Shown here: piece by piece, positions 20,740 to 28,631 of the stretch
Numbering within the stretch: position 1 is the stretch's first letter
Layout: the number at the start of each line of letters is the position of its first letter
Assembly: GCF_002113025.1 (NCBI RefSeq)
Contig: NZ_NEJH01000009.1
Location: 124,001 to 188,000 of the forward strand
Source: Pseudomonas sp. B28(2017)
Lineage (GTDB): Bacteria > Pseudomonadota > Gammaproteobacteria > Pseudomonadales > Pseudomonadaceae
Reading direction: 5' to 3'
Length of the DNA: 64,000 nucleotides
Notes under the pieces: generated by a model
Told to the model about the DNA's origin: nothing
The model's input: the letters and a program-made list of their open reading frames with translations, nothing else
The model's database searches: none
Translations under genes and position numbers: made by a program

Positions 20740-20826
20740 GGGGGGTGTCCGCCAGACGGTTTAGGGGTTGGAGAATTCTCGGCCTCACAGGGGGCAACGA
20801 CGAATTGAACAGAGTGAACTTGGTTA

Positions 20827-20842
20827 TCATCATTAATGATGA
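20827..20842. promoter_or_regulatory. Palindrome in mexE promoter (TCATCATTAATGATGA)
   Basis: This is a perfect 16-bp palindrome 85 nt upstream of the mexE ATG. It contains ATC-N9-GAT (20826-20840), the nod-box spacing used by NodD/MexT-like LysR regulators. It also shares the ATGAT/ATCAT half-sites of the palindromes at 12534 and 21261. It is therefore a candidate site for either a MexT-type activator or the TetR protein at 21332. Confidence 0.5.
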
Positions 20843-20891
20843 CCATCATGTTTAACGACAAAAAAACGATTACTCAGATCAAGTGCATGAA

Positions 20892-21185
20892 TTAACTGGT
20901 TTTTTTACTGGAAGCAGTCAGGCTGACGACGGCACAAATGGAATCCAGTGCGGGCCCAAGCGCTTGCGCCACCTGCAAGGCTCGGGTGGTCGGTTCCATT
21001 TTGTGGCCAATGCGTTTAAACAGAGGGTCGTTGAACAGCGTGCGCAGGCGACTCAATGCGCCGCTGACCGCCGGTTGCCCCAGGCAAAGTCTTTCTGCGG
21101 CCCGAGTGACGTTGCGTTCCTGAATGAGCACCTCGAAAACCACCAGCAGATTGAGGTCGATACTGCGCAGATCATTACGTTTCAT
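20892..21185 (-). pseudogene. mexT: Truncated mexT-like LysR regulator (DNA-binding domain only)
   Basis: The 97-codon frame starts MKRNDLRSIDLNLLVVFE and runs through a complete LysR helix-turn-helix (TRAAERLCLGQPAVSGALSRLR) and the linker helix (ALGPALDSI). After about residue 88 it diverges into Leu-Thr-Ala-Ser-Ser-Lys-Lys-Thr-Ser and stops. LysR proteins have about 300 residues, and no trace of the effector domain is visible in the 150 nt before mexE. The sequence and its place upstream of mexEF-oprN on the same strand match mexT of P. aeruginosa as I remember it. The product, if made, could bind DNA but not sense an inducer. Confidence 0.8.
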
Positions 21186-21260
21186 GGGCCAGCACCTTGT
21201 GAGGTGTTTTGACTTGAGCCACGGGCTCGGGACCGGCAAAGCCATTGCCGCGAATTTATA

Positions 21261-21275
21261 TTATGATCATCATAA
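21261..21275. promoter_or_regulatory. Palindrome TTATGATCATCATAA between mexT relic and TetR gene
   Basis: This 7+1+7 palindrome lies 57 nt before the TetR start codon and 76 nt before that of the mexT relic. It is placed as an autoregulatory operator in a divergent promoter. Confidence 0.55.
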
Positions 21276-21331
21276 ATACCAGCCCCTGAGCAAAATTTGC
21301 CAGGGCGCTCATCGGATGACAGGACCCACTC

Positions 21332-21895
21332 ATGAAAGTGACGAAAGACCAGGCAGCAGCCAACAAGGAAGCGATCCTCGGCGCGGCCTCGAAGATGTAC
21401 CGGGAAAAAGGCATCGACGGCATTGGCATTGGCGAGCTTTCCCGCTCGGTGGGCCTGACCCATGGCGGCTTTTACGGACAGTTCCCCGGTGGCAAGGAGC
21501 AGTTGGCGTCGGAGGCTGTGAGCCGCACGTTCGAAACCAACATCGAAGACTGGCGAGCGGCCAAATCCATCCCCGAATTGCTCAAGGGTTACCTGACACA
21601 GGCCCACCTGACCAATTGGACCGAAGGCTGCCCGATCCCCGCCCTGGGGGCCGATGTCGCACGCAACGGCGGTGCCGTCAGCCACTCGTTCACCAAAGGC
21701 GTGCAGACCCTGATCGAAACGCTGATGCCACTGGTCGACGGCGAAACCGATGAGCAAAAGCACCAGGAAGCCTTGCGCATCCTGTCATCGATCACCGGGG
21801 CAATACTGATCGCCAGGGCCCTGGACAACCCTCGACTGTCGGAGCAGTTCCTGCAATCGGTGATCGAGGCCTGGTCTGCCGATGCCGAGGTATGA
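21332..21895 (+). CDS. TetR/AcrR-family transcriptional regulator
   Basis: This 187-residue protein has an N-terminal helix-turn-helix (GIGELSRSVGLTHGGFYGQFPGG, about residues 32-54) and a C-terminal helical ligand domain with GCPIPALGADVAR, seen in a subgroup of AcrR-like repressors. It is divergent from the mexT relic and mexEF-oprN, and a palindrome lies in the shared promoter. With MexT truncated, this protein is the best candidate for present control of the pump. That is an inference from position. Confidence 0.87.
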   Translation: MKVTKDQAAANKEAILGAASKMYREKGIDGIGIGELSRSVGLTHGGFYGQFPGGKEQLASEAVSRTFETNIEDWRAAKSIPELLKGYLTQAHLTNWTEGCPIPALGADVARNGGAVSHSFTKGVQTLIETLMPLVDGETDEQKHQEALRILSSITGAILIARALDNPRLSEQFLQSVIEAWSADAEV

Positions 21896-22025
21896 CTAGC
21901 CTGGATGAAGAGCCGCCATCAGCGCTCCAGGCAGCTTCAACCAGACTGGACTAGCTTTACCTGCAAGCTCGAGTGCCTGGAGTTCTTCCTGCCAGCGATC
22001 CACTGCCAACCGGCAAGGAGTTGTG

Positions 22026-23108
22026 ATGCGCGCCACAGCATTTTCAGTCGGTCAGCCAGCCCCTTGGTTCCATTGCCGCACTCAACTAAGAGAACGCTTT
22101 TGTTTCGACACGATTGCCGGTCGATATGTCGTGCTTTGTTTTTTTGGGTCCGCGGCTGATCCTGCATCAACTAAAGTCCTGGAAGGTATCCAGGCCCATC
22201 GCCAGCGGTTCAATGATGATCAAGTCTGCTTCTTTGGTGTTTCTGTAGATCCGGATGATGAGAAGCTCAAGCGGGTGGAAAGCTCGATACCTGGCATGCG
22301 CTTCATCTGGGATTTCGATCGGTCAGTCTGCAAGCTCTACGGTACATTGCAACCAGACGGCAGCATCAGGCAAGTCACCTATGTGCTGGATCCTGCGCTG
22401 CGTGTCCTGGCCGTCGTCCCGATAGAAATACCGGTTGATAACCATGTCCCCTCGTTGATGCGCTTTCTGGATAGATTGCCCGCACCGGCTCCGCCACGCG
22501 CCGCCACTCCACACGCACCGGTCCTGGTGGTTCCCCGTATATTCGAGCCCTCGCTGTGTAAAGCACTGATAAGTTATTACGACGAACGCGGCGGAGAGGA
22601 ATCCGGGTTCATGACAGAGCAGTCGGGTAAAACCGTCCAGATCACTGACCATAACCACAAACGACGTCGCGACTGCGCTATTGAAGACGAGGCTCTATCC
22701 AAAGCCTGTGCATTGCGTATAGCCAACCGTCTGCTTCCAGAGTTACATAAAGCGTTCCAGTTCAATGCCACTCGAATGGAGCGCTATCTGGTGGCCTGCT
22801 ACAACAGCGAGGAAGGCGGGCATTTCCGGCCCCATAGGGATAACACCACAAAGGGTACGGCGCATCGCCGTTTTGCCGTTTCCCTGTTTCTCAATTCGGG
22901 AGAGTACGAAGGTGGTTTTCTGCATTTCCCAGAGTATGGAAAAGTACTTTACAACGCTCCAACAGGAGGGGCTGTGGTGTTTTCGTGTTCACTTTTGCAC
23001 GAAGCCACTCCTGTAACCCAAGGTCGCCGTTATATGTTTCTCCCGTTTTTATACGATGATGCTGCTCGTGCCATTCGAGAACAGAACCTCTCATTTATTG
23101 AAAGCTGA
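22026..23108 (+). CDS. Peroxiredoxin-like domain fused to a 2OG-Fe(II) oxygenase (prolyl 4-hydroxylase type)
   Basis: This 360-residue two-domain protein starts at the ATG 5 nt after AAGGAG. Residues 1-150 form an AhpC/TSA (redoxin) fold: VGQPAPWF, VVLCFFGS, FGVSVDPDDEK, FIWDFDRSVCKLYG. The peroxidatic Cys position is not a Cys (FFGSAADPAS), so peroxidase activity is doubtful. A Pro/Ala linker spans about 151-165. Residues 166-350 are a P4H-like oxygenase with iron ligands His270 and Asp272 (HRD), a distal His325 and an Arg334/335 for 2-oxoglutarate. Substrate unknown; it could hydroxylate a protein side chain. The gene is AT-richer than its surroundings (27 G+C in the 60 nt at 22081-22140), which suggests transfer. 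Confidence 0.85.
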   Translation: MRATAFSVGQPAPWFHCRTQLRERFCFDTIAGRYVVLCFFGSAADPASTKVLEGIQAHRQRFNDDQVCFFGVSVDPDDEKLKRVESSIPGMRFIWDFDRSVCKLYGTLQPDGSIRQVTYVLDPALRVLAVVPIEIPVDNHVPSLMRFLDRLPAPAPPRAATPHAPVLVVPRIFEPSLCKALISYYDERGGEESGFMTEQSGKTVQITDHNHKRRRDCAIEDEALSKACALRIANRLLPELHKAFQFNATRMERYLVACYNSEEGGHFRPHRDNTTKGTAHRRFAVSLFLNSGEYEGGFLHFPEYGKVLYNAPTGGAVVFSCSLLHEATPVTQGRRYMFLPFLYDDAARAIREQNLSFIES

Positions 23109-23256
23109 CCCGCGCTCGACACCATTGAGCTTTCATCAAGGCCCGGGCCATGATCGCCAAGGTTCATGGTCGCCGGAGGCCCTCCGCTGATGTAGGAGCC
23201 GGAGGGCGAGCCGAGCTACTTTTTTGCCGGCAATACCAACGTTACGACAACCTCCC

Positions 23257-25461
23257 CTATTTCAGATCGAATCGGTCCAGGTTCATCACTTTGGTCCACG
23301 CGGCGACGAAGTCCTTGACGAACTTCTGCTGCGCATCGGCGCAGGCATAGACTTCGGCCAGCGCACGCAACTGCGCGTTCGAACCGAAGACCAGGTCAAC
23401 CCGGGTGCCCGTCCACTTCACTGCACCGGTTTTGCGATCACGCCCTTCATACTCTTGCTGGGCATCCGACACGGGCTTCCACTCCACGCCCATATCCAGC
23501 AGGTTGGTGAAGAAGTCGTTGGTCAGCGTCTCCGGCCGTTGAGTGAACACGCCATGCCGGGTCTGCCCGACATTGGTGTTCAACACCCGCAGCCCACCCA
23601 GCAATACCGTCATTTCCGGCGCACTGAGCGTCAGCAGTTGTGCCTTGTCGATCAGCAATTTTTCGGCCGGCACACGGTACTGTTGCTTCAGGTAATTACG
23701 GAAGCCGTCGGCAATCGGTTCAAGGAAACCGAAGGAATCGACATCGGTCTGTTCCTGACTGGCATCCATGCGTCCCGGGCTGAATGGCACCGTCACACTG
23801 TGGCCGGCGTTTTTCGCAGCCTGTTCGACACCCGCGCCACCGGCGAGCACGATCAGGTCGGCCAGGGAGATTTTCTTGCCACCGGTTTGCGCGCTATTGA
23901 ACTCCTTCTGGATGCCTTCGAGTTTGGCCAGCACATTGGCCAGTTGCGCCGGCTGGTTGGCCTCCCAGGACTTTTGCGGTGCCAGGCGCAGACGCCCACC
24001 ATTGGCACCGCCGCGTTTGTCGGAGCCACGGAAGCTGGAAGCCGCTGCCCACGCCGTCGATACAAGCTGCGAGACCGACAGGCCGGACGCCAGCACCTTG
24101 CTTTTCAGGCCTGCCACGTCGCTGTCATTGACCAGCGGATGATCGACGGCAGGAATCGGGTCTTGCCACAGCAGCTCTTCGTTCGGCATTTCCGGGCCGA
24201 GGTAGCGCGAGAGCGGGCCCATGTCACGGTGAATCAGCTTGTACCAGGCACGGGCGAAGGCGTCGGCCAACTGGTCCGGATTGGCCAGGAAGCGCCGGGA
24301 AATCGGTTCATAGATCGGGTCGAAGCGTAGCGACAGGTCCGTGGTCAGCATGGTCGGATCACGCCGTTTTGACGGGTCAAAGGCATCCGGAATGGTGCCG
24401 GCGCCAGCACCGCCTTTCGGCTTCCACTGGTTGGCCCCCGCCGGGCTCTTGGTCAGCTCCCACTCATAGCCGAACAGGTTCTCCAGGTAGTTGTTGCTCC
24501 ACTGGGTTGGCGTGGTCGTCCAGGTCACTTCCAGGCCGCTGGAGATGGTGTCGCCACCTTTACCGGTACCGAACGTACTCTTCCAGCCCAGGCCCTGCAG
24601 TTCGAGGCCGGCGGCTTCGGGCTCAGGTCCGACATGATCGACGGGACCGGCACCGTGGGTTTTGCCAAAGGCGTGACCGCCCGCGATCAGCGCGACGGTT
24701 TCCTCGTCATTCATTGCCATGCGCGCAAAGGTTTCACGGATGTCTATCCCGGCGGCAACCGGATCAGAATTGCCTTCAGGGCCCTCCGGGTTTACGTAAA
24801 TCAGGCCCATCTGCACGGCTGCGAGGGGAGTTTCCAGAGTGCGCTCTACGGGATTTTGCCCGGCATCCTTGCCATAACGCACGTCGCCACCCAGCCACTT
24901 GCTTTCCGAGCCCCAGTAAACGTCTTCGTCCGGTTCCCAGACATCCGGGCGGCCACCGGAAAAACCAAAGGTCTTGAAGCCCATGGACTCCAGTGCGACG
25001 TTACCGGCGAGGACGATCAGGTCGGCCCAGGAGATTTTGTTACCGTACTTTTGCTTGATCGGCCAAAGCAACCGACGGGCCTTGTCGAGGCTGACGTTGT
25101 CCGGCCAGCTGTTGAGCGGTGCAAAGCGTTGCTGGCCGGAACCGGCGCCGCCCCGGCCGTCACCGGTGCGATAGGTACCAGCGGCGTGCCAGGACATGCG
25201 GATAAAGAAAGGCCCATAGTGACCGAAGTCCGCCGGCCACCAGTCCTGGGAATCGGTCATCAGCGCAGTCAGGTCTTTTTTCAACGCCTGGAAGTCCAGG
25301 CTCTTGAAGGCTTCGGCGTAGTTGAAGTCGCCCCCCAACGGGTCAGACTTGGGCGAGTGCTGACTCAGGATCTTCAGGTTCAGTTGGTTCGGCCACCAGT
25401 CGCGGTTCGTCGTGCCACCGCCAGCGGCGTGATTGAACGGGCATTTCGATTCAGTTGACAT
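23257..25461 (-). CDS. katG: Bifunctional catalase-peroxidase KatG
   Basis: This 734-residue haem enzyme removes H2O2 and oxidises organic donors. The N-terminal domain has the distal Arg-Trp-His set in RMSWHAAGTYR. The proximal His is in LIAGGHAFGKTHG, and the Tyr of the Met-Tyr-Trp adduct lies near IYVNPEGPEG. The C-terminal, non-haem-binding repeat domain is complete. GAGGAG precedes the ATG. The upstream 331-nt region carries an OxyR-like element (25531-25568), consistent with peroxide induction. Confidence 0.97.
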   Translation of the reverse strand: MSTESKCPFNHAAGGGTTNRDWWPNQLNLKILSQHSPKSDPLGGDFNYAEAFKSLDFQALKKDLTALMTDSQDWWPADFGHYGPFFIRMSWHAAGTYRTGDGRGGAGSGQQRFAPLNSWPDNVSLDKARRLLWPIKQKYGNKISWADLIVLAGNVALESMGFKTFGFSGGRPDVWEPDEDVYWGSESKWLGGDVRYGKDAGQNPVERTLETPLAAVQMGLIYVNPEGPEGNSDPVAAGIDIRETFARMAMNDEETVALIAGGHAFGKTHGAGPVDHVGPEPEAAGLELQGLGWKSTFGTGKGGDTISSGLEVTWTTTPTQWSNNYLENLFGYEWELTKSPAGANQWKPKGGAGAGTIPDAFDPSKRRDPTMLTTDLSLRFDPIYEPISRRFLANPDQLADAFARAWYKLIHRDMGPLSRYLGPEMPNEELLWQDPIPAVDHPLVNDSDVAGLKSKVLASGLSVSQLVSTAWAAASSFRGSDKRGGANGGRLRLAPQKSWEANQPAQLANVLAKLEGIQKEFNSAQTGGKKISLADLIVLAGGAGVEQAAKNAGHSVTVPFSPGRMDASQEQTDVDSFGFLEPIADGFRNYLKQQYRVPAEKLLIDKAQLLTLSAPEMTVLLGGLRVLNTNVGQTRHGVFTQRPETLTNDFFTNLLDMGVEWKPVSDAQQEYEGRDRKTGAVKWTGTRVDLVFGSNAQLRALAEVYACADAQQKFVKDFVAAWTKVMNLDRFDLK

Positions 25462-25530
25462 GGCATCTCCTCTTTATTTTGTTTTCAGCTAACCACCTTT
25501 GAGCGTGGATCCGGATCACCGATTGATGAA

Positions 25531-25568
25531 ATAGCTTTTCGGTATGGGATCCATAGCCTCAAGGCTAT
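25531..25568. promoter_or_regulatory. OxyR-like site in katG upstream region
   Basis: ATAG-N7-GTAT-N7-ATAG follows the OxyR spacing of ATAG-N7-CTAT-N7-ATAG-N7-CTAT. The last CTAT is present but displaced by one base (N8). The second half is itself an inverted repeat CATAGCCT-CA-AGGCTATG. It lies 70-107 nt upstream of katG. The rest of the 25462-25792 gap holds nothing else I can name. Confidence 0.45.
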
Positions 25569-25792
25569 GACAGCCCCGTGATCAGTCGCTCCAGAACATC
25601 CATTAAAGTACCGGTCCGGGAAACTGTCGCTGCCACCGGGGAGATAGCTGATAAACAGTTCAAATCAGCACGAAGCTGCAGCAGCTCGCAAGAGCATCGG
25701 CAAGATCATGAACACCTGCCACAATGCACTATTGTTATTTGCTACAAGGATGTTGGCGATTGGAAGGATCGTTTGCCGCAAGAGGTTTCGCC

Positions 25793-25999
25793 ATGCTCCT
25801 CAAAATCATTGTCATCTGGACATTGCTGTCGATCATCGTCGCCGCCGTGTTCTGTCGCCTGATGCATAACGCCAAGGTTGCCGACCGTGCGCTCAAGATC
25901 GCCAGGCCGGATCCTCAGCCCCATGGTCAAAAGGTGGACAGCACTTCCATGACCCCGGATAAAAGTGGTGGTGACGATTCGGATTGCCACGCGGCCTGA
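25793..25999 (+). CDS. Small single-pass membrane protein of unknown function
   Basis: This is a 68-codon frame with an AAGAGG ribosome site 7 nt before the ATG. The N-terminus LLKIIVIWTLLSIIVAAVFC is a membrane segment (about residues 2-21). The rest is polar and ends in an Asp/Ser-rich tail with a Cys-His pair. It is divergent from katG and is closed by a terminator. No family recognised. A longer in-frame start (25724) exists but lacks a ribosome site. Confidence 0.6.
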   Translation: MLLKIIVIWTLLSIIVAAVFCRLMHNAKVADRALKIARPDPQPHGQKVDSTSMTPDKSGGDDSDCHAA

Positions 26000-26026
26000 A
26001 ACCTTCAGGACGCTCCTGCGCGCAAT

Positions 26027-26054
26027 AAAAAACCGGCCTTTCAGCCGGTTTTTT
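26027..26054. terminator. Bidirectional rho-independent terminator
   Basis: AAAAAACCGGC / GCCGGTTTTTT stem with a 6-nt loop between the small membrane-protein gene (+) and ybdD (-). It serves both strands. Confidence 0.92.
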
Positions 26055-26061
26055 GTTTCGC

Positions 26062-26259
26062 TCAACAGCACTTCGGTCCGGCTTTACTGCCGTAACGGGC
26101 CTCCTGGCGCTCGCGGAAGAACGCCTCGTAGTCCATCACCGGTTTGTCCGGGTGTTTGGTCTGCATGTGCTCGACGTAGTTGTCGTAGTCGGGCATGCCG
26201 ACCATCAGGCGCGCAGCCTGACCGAGGTATTTACCCAGGCGACTCAGGTCATTGAACAT
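26062..26259 (-). CDS. ybdD: YbdD/YjiX family small protein (DUF466)
   Basis: This 65-residue protein matches the family by length and by motifs VGMPDYDNYVEHM, HPDKPVMDYEAFFRER and a basic end with two Cys. Members are always found beside CstA/BtsT-type transporters, as here (14 nt after cstA), and are thought to assist pyruvate or peptide uptake. The mechanism is not settled. Confidence 0.9.
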   Translation of the reverse strand: MFNDLSRLGKYLGQAARLMVGMPDYDNYVEHMQTKHPDKPVMDYEAFFRERQEARYGSKAGPKCC

Positions 26260-26273
26260 GCTGCCCTCCTCGC

Positions 26274-28331
26274 CTATGCATTCGGCACGGCCTGGAATGG
26301 CGCTTCTTTATCCGTACGTTCCTTGCTGCCCCAGGCGGAGATACCAACCTTGAGCGCATAGAACAGGATGCTGAACACCACGAACAGGAACAGCGCGGTC
26401 AGCGTTGCGTTGGTGTAGGCGTTGAAGATCACGTGCTGCATCTGGTCGATGCTCTTGGCCGGGGCCAGCACCTGACCGGTGGCCAGCGCATCGCTGTATT
26501 TCTTGGCCAGGGCCAGGAAGCCGATCGCCGGGTTGGCATCGAACAGCTTGATGAAGCCGGCGGTGGTGGTGCAGATCAGCAGCCACACGGCGGGCAGCAT
26601 GGTGACCCAGACGTAGCGTTGGCGTTTCATCTTGATCAGTACCACGGTGCCGAGCATCAGCGCGATACCGGCCAGCATCTGGTTGGAGATACCGAACAGC
26701 GGCCACAGGGTGTTGATGCCGCCCAATGGGTCAATCACGCCCTGGTACAGCAGATAACCCCACATGGCCACGCAACCGGCGGTGGCAATCAGGTTGGCAG
26801 TCCAGGATTCGGTGCGGCGCAGGGCCGGCACGAACGAGCCGAGCAGGTCCTGGAGCATGAAGCGCCCGGCACGGGTACCGGCGTCGACAGCAGTGAGGAT
26901 GAACAGCGCTTCGAACAGGATCGCGAAGTGGTACCAGAACGCCATGGTATTCTCGCCCGGCAACACGTGGTGCAGGATCTGCGCGATCCCCACCGCCAGG
27001 GTCGGCGCACCACCGGCACGGGCCAGGATGGTGGTCTCACCGATGTCGTGAGCCACCGCTTGCAGGGCTTCCGGGGTAATCGCGAAGCCCCAGTTGCTGA
27101 CCGCTTGCGCAACGGCAACCGCATCGGCACCCACCACGGCAGCCGGGCTGTTCATGGCGAAGTACACGCCCGGATCGATCACCGACGCGGCGACCATGGC
27201 CATGATGGCCACGAACGATTCCATCAGCATGCCGCCGTAACCGATGTAACGGGCATGCCCTTCACTGGCGAGCAGCTTCGGCGTGGTGCCGGAAGCGATC
27301 AGCGCATGGAAGCCCGACACCGCGCCACAGGCGATGGTGATGAACAGGAACGGGAACAGACCGCCCTTCCATACCGGGCCGGTTCCATCAATGAACTGGG
27401 TCAGGGCCGGCATTTTCAGCTCGGGCATGGTCACCAGGATGCCGATGGCCAGGGCGACAATGGTGCCGATTTTCAGGAAGGTGGAGAGGTAGTCACGCGG
27501 TGCCAGGATCAGCCACACCGGCAACACCGCCGCGACAAAACCGTAGCCGATCAGCATCCAGGTGATCTGCACACCGGTAAAGGTAAAGGCCTTGGCCCAC
27601 ACCGGGTCCGCGGCAATCTGCCCGCCCAGCCAGATCGAACCGAGCAGCAGCACCACGCCGATCACCGAGATTTCGCCGATGCGGCCCGGGCGGATGTAGC
27701 GCATGTAAATGCCCATGAACATCGCGATCGGAATGGTCGCCATCACCGTAAACATGCCCCACGGGCTATCGGCCAGCGCCTTCACCACGATCAGCGCCAG
27801 CACCGCGAGGATGATGATCATGATCAGGAAGCAACCGAACAGTGCGATGGTGCCGGGGATGCGGCCCATTTCTTCACGGACCATGTCGCCCAGGGACCGG
27901 CCGTTACGGCGGGTGGACATGAACAGGACCATGAAGTCCTGCACCGCACCGGCCAGCACCACGCCGGCAATCAGCCACAGCGTGCCGGGCAGGTAGCCCA
28001 TCTGCGCCGCCAGTACCGGGCCGACCAGCGGGCCTGCACCGGCGATGGCCGCGAAGTGGTGACCGAAGAGTACGTGTTTGTTGGTCGGTACGTAGTCCAG
28101 ACCGTCATTGTTGAGCACAGCCGGAGTCGCCCGATTAGGGTCGAGCTGCATCACTTTATTGGCGATGAACAGGCTGTAATAGCGGTAGGCAACGAGGTAG
28201 ATGGCGACGGCTGCGACTACGATCCACAGGGCGTTGATCGCTTCACCGCGGCGCAGGGCCACGACACTCAGCGCAATCGCTCCCAGGACAGCCACGGCAA
28301 ACCAGGCGAGGTGTTTAGCCAGACGGGGCAT
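26274..28331 (-). CDS. cstA: CstA/BtsT-family pyruvate or peptide transporter
   Basis: This 685-residue polytopic inner-membrane protein has about 16-18 spans. Family signatures include NDGLDYVPTNKHVLFGHHFAAIAGAGPLVGPVLA (given here only as positions around residues 74-105), QDFMVLFMSTRRNGRSLG and ASGTTPKLL. E. coli CstA and BtsT import peptides and pyruvate. AGGAGA precedes the ATG. It is followed by ybdD and faces a Cache-domain sensor kinase across 300 nt containing a large inverted repeat, so regulation by that two-component system is likely. Whether it is the CstA or BtsT paralogue cannot be decided here. Confidence 0.92.
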   Translation of the reverse strand: MPRLAKHLAWFAVAVLGAIALSVVALRRGEAINALWIVVAAVAIYLVAYRYYSLFIANKVMQLDPNRATPAVLNNDGLDYVPTNKHVLFGHHFAAIAGAGPLVGPVLAAQMGYLPGTLWLIAGVVLAGAVQDFMVLFMSTRRNGRSLGDMVREEMGRIPGTIALFGCFLIMIIILAVLALIVVKALADSPWGMFTVMATIPIAMFMGIYMRYIRPGRIGEISVIGVVLLLGSIWLGGQIAADPVWAKAFTFTGVQITWMLIGYGFVAAVLPVWLILAPRDYLSTFLKIGTIVALAIGILVTMPELKMPALTQFIDGTGPVWKGGLFPFLFITIACGAVSGFHALIASGTTPKLLASEGHARYIGYGGMLMESFVAIMAMVAASVIDPGVYFAMNSPAAVVGADAVAVAQAVSNWGFAITPEALQAVAHDIGETTILARAGGAPTLAVGIAQILHHVLPGENTMAFWYHFAILFEALFILTAVDAGTRAGRFMLQDLLGSFVPALRRTESWTANLIATAGCVAMWGYLLYQGVIDPLGGINTLWPLFGISNQMLAGIALMLGTVVLIKMKRQRYVWVTMLPAVWLLICTTTAGFIKLFDANPAIGFLALAKKYSDALATGQVLAPAKSIDQMQHVIFNAYTNATLTALFLFVVFSILFYALKVGISAWGSKERTDKEAPFQAVPNA

Positions 28332-28451
28332 AGAGGGTCTCCTGCCGACAGCTCGTGACTGCGGCGGTAATTTTTATAATTGTGTCCGCGATGCGGAGCT
28401 GGCCCAATATCTGCGCATGCCGTCCACAAATAAATCCGCGTTACTACGTAC

Positions 28452-28483
28452 GTGGCATCTACGTAGTTCTACGTAGATGCCAC
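28452..28483. promoter_or_regulatory. 15-bp perfect inverted repeat between cstA and kinase gene
   Basis: The arms GTGGCATCTACGTAG and CTACGTAGATGCCAC are separated by TT. TACGTA is repeated just upstream (28445-28450). There is no T-run, so a terminator is unlikely. The position 121 nt upstream of cstA and 149 nt before the kinase ATG suits an operator, probably for the NarL-type regulator at 30030. Nothing else was seen in the 28332-28631 gap apart from a REP-like hairpin at 28491-28516. Confidence 0.5.
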
Positions 28484-28490
28484 CGACCTC

Positions 28491-28516
28491 CTGTGGGAGC
28501 GGGCAAGCCCACACAG
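28491..28516. repeat. REP-like hairpin
   Basis: CTGTGGGAGCGGGCAAGCCCACACAG is the CTGTGGGAGCGGGC variant of the Pseudomonas REP core with an imperfect inverse. Confidence 0.7.
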
Positions 28517-28631
28517 GTTTTGTATTTCAACTGAATGGCATCCCGGCCACCGGTCATTCCGTCCAGCAACGCTACAGGCCCGTCGTATCTTTGGCATATG
28601 ATGCCGAGCCTTCGCGCGGGCAGGAGTCAAC

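Noticed and set aside
26433..28358. 641-codon plus-strand frame opposite cstA
   Set aside because: Rich in His/Gln/Arg as expected for antisense of membrane codons; cstA is clear on the other strand.
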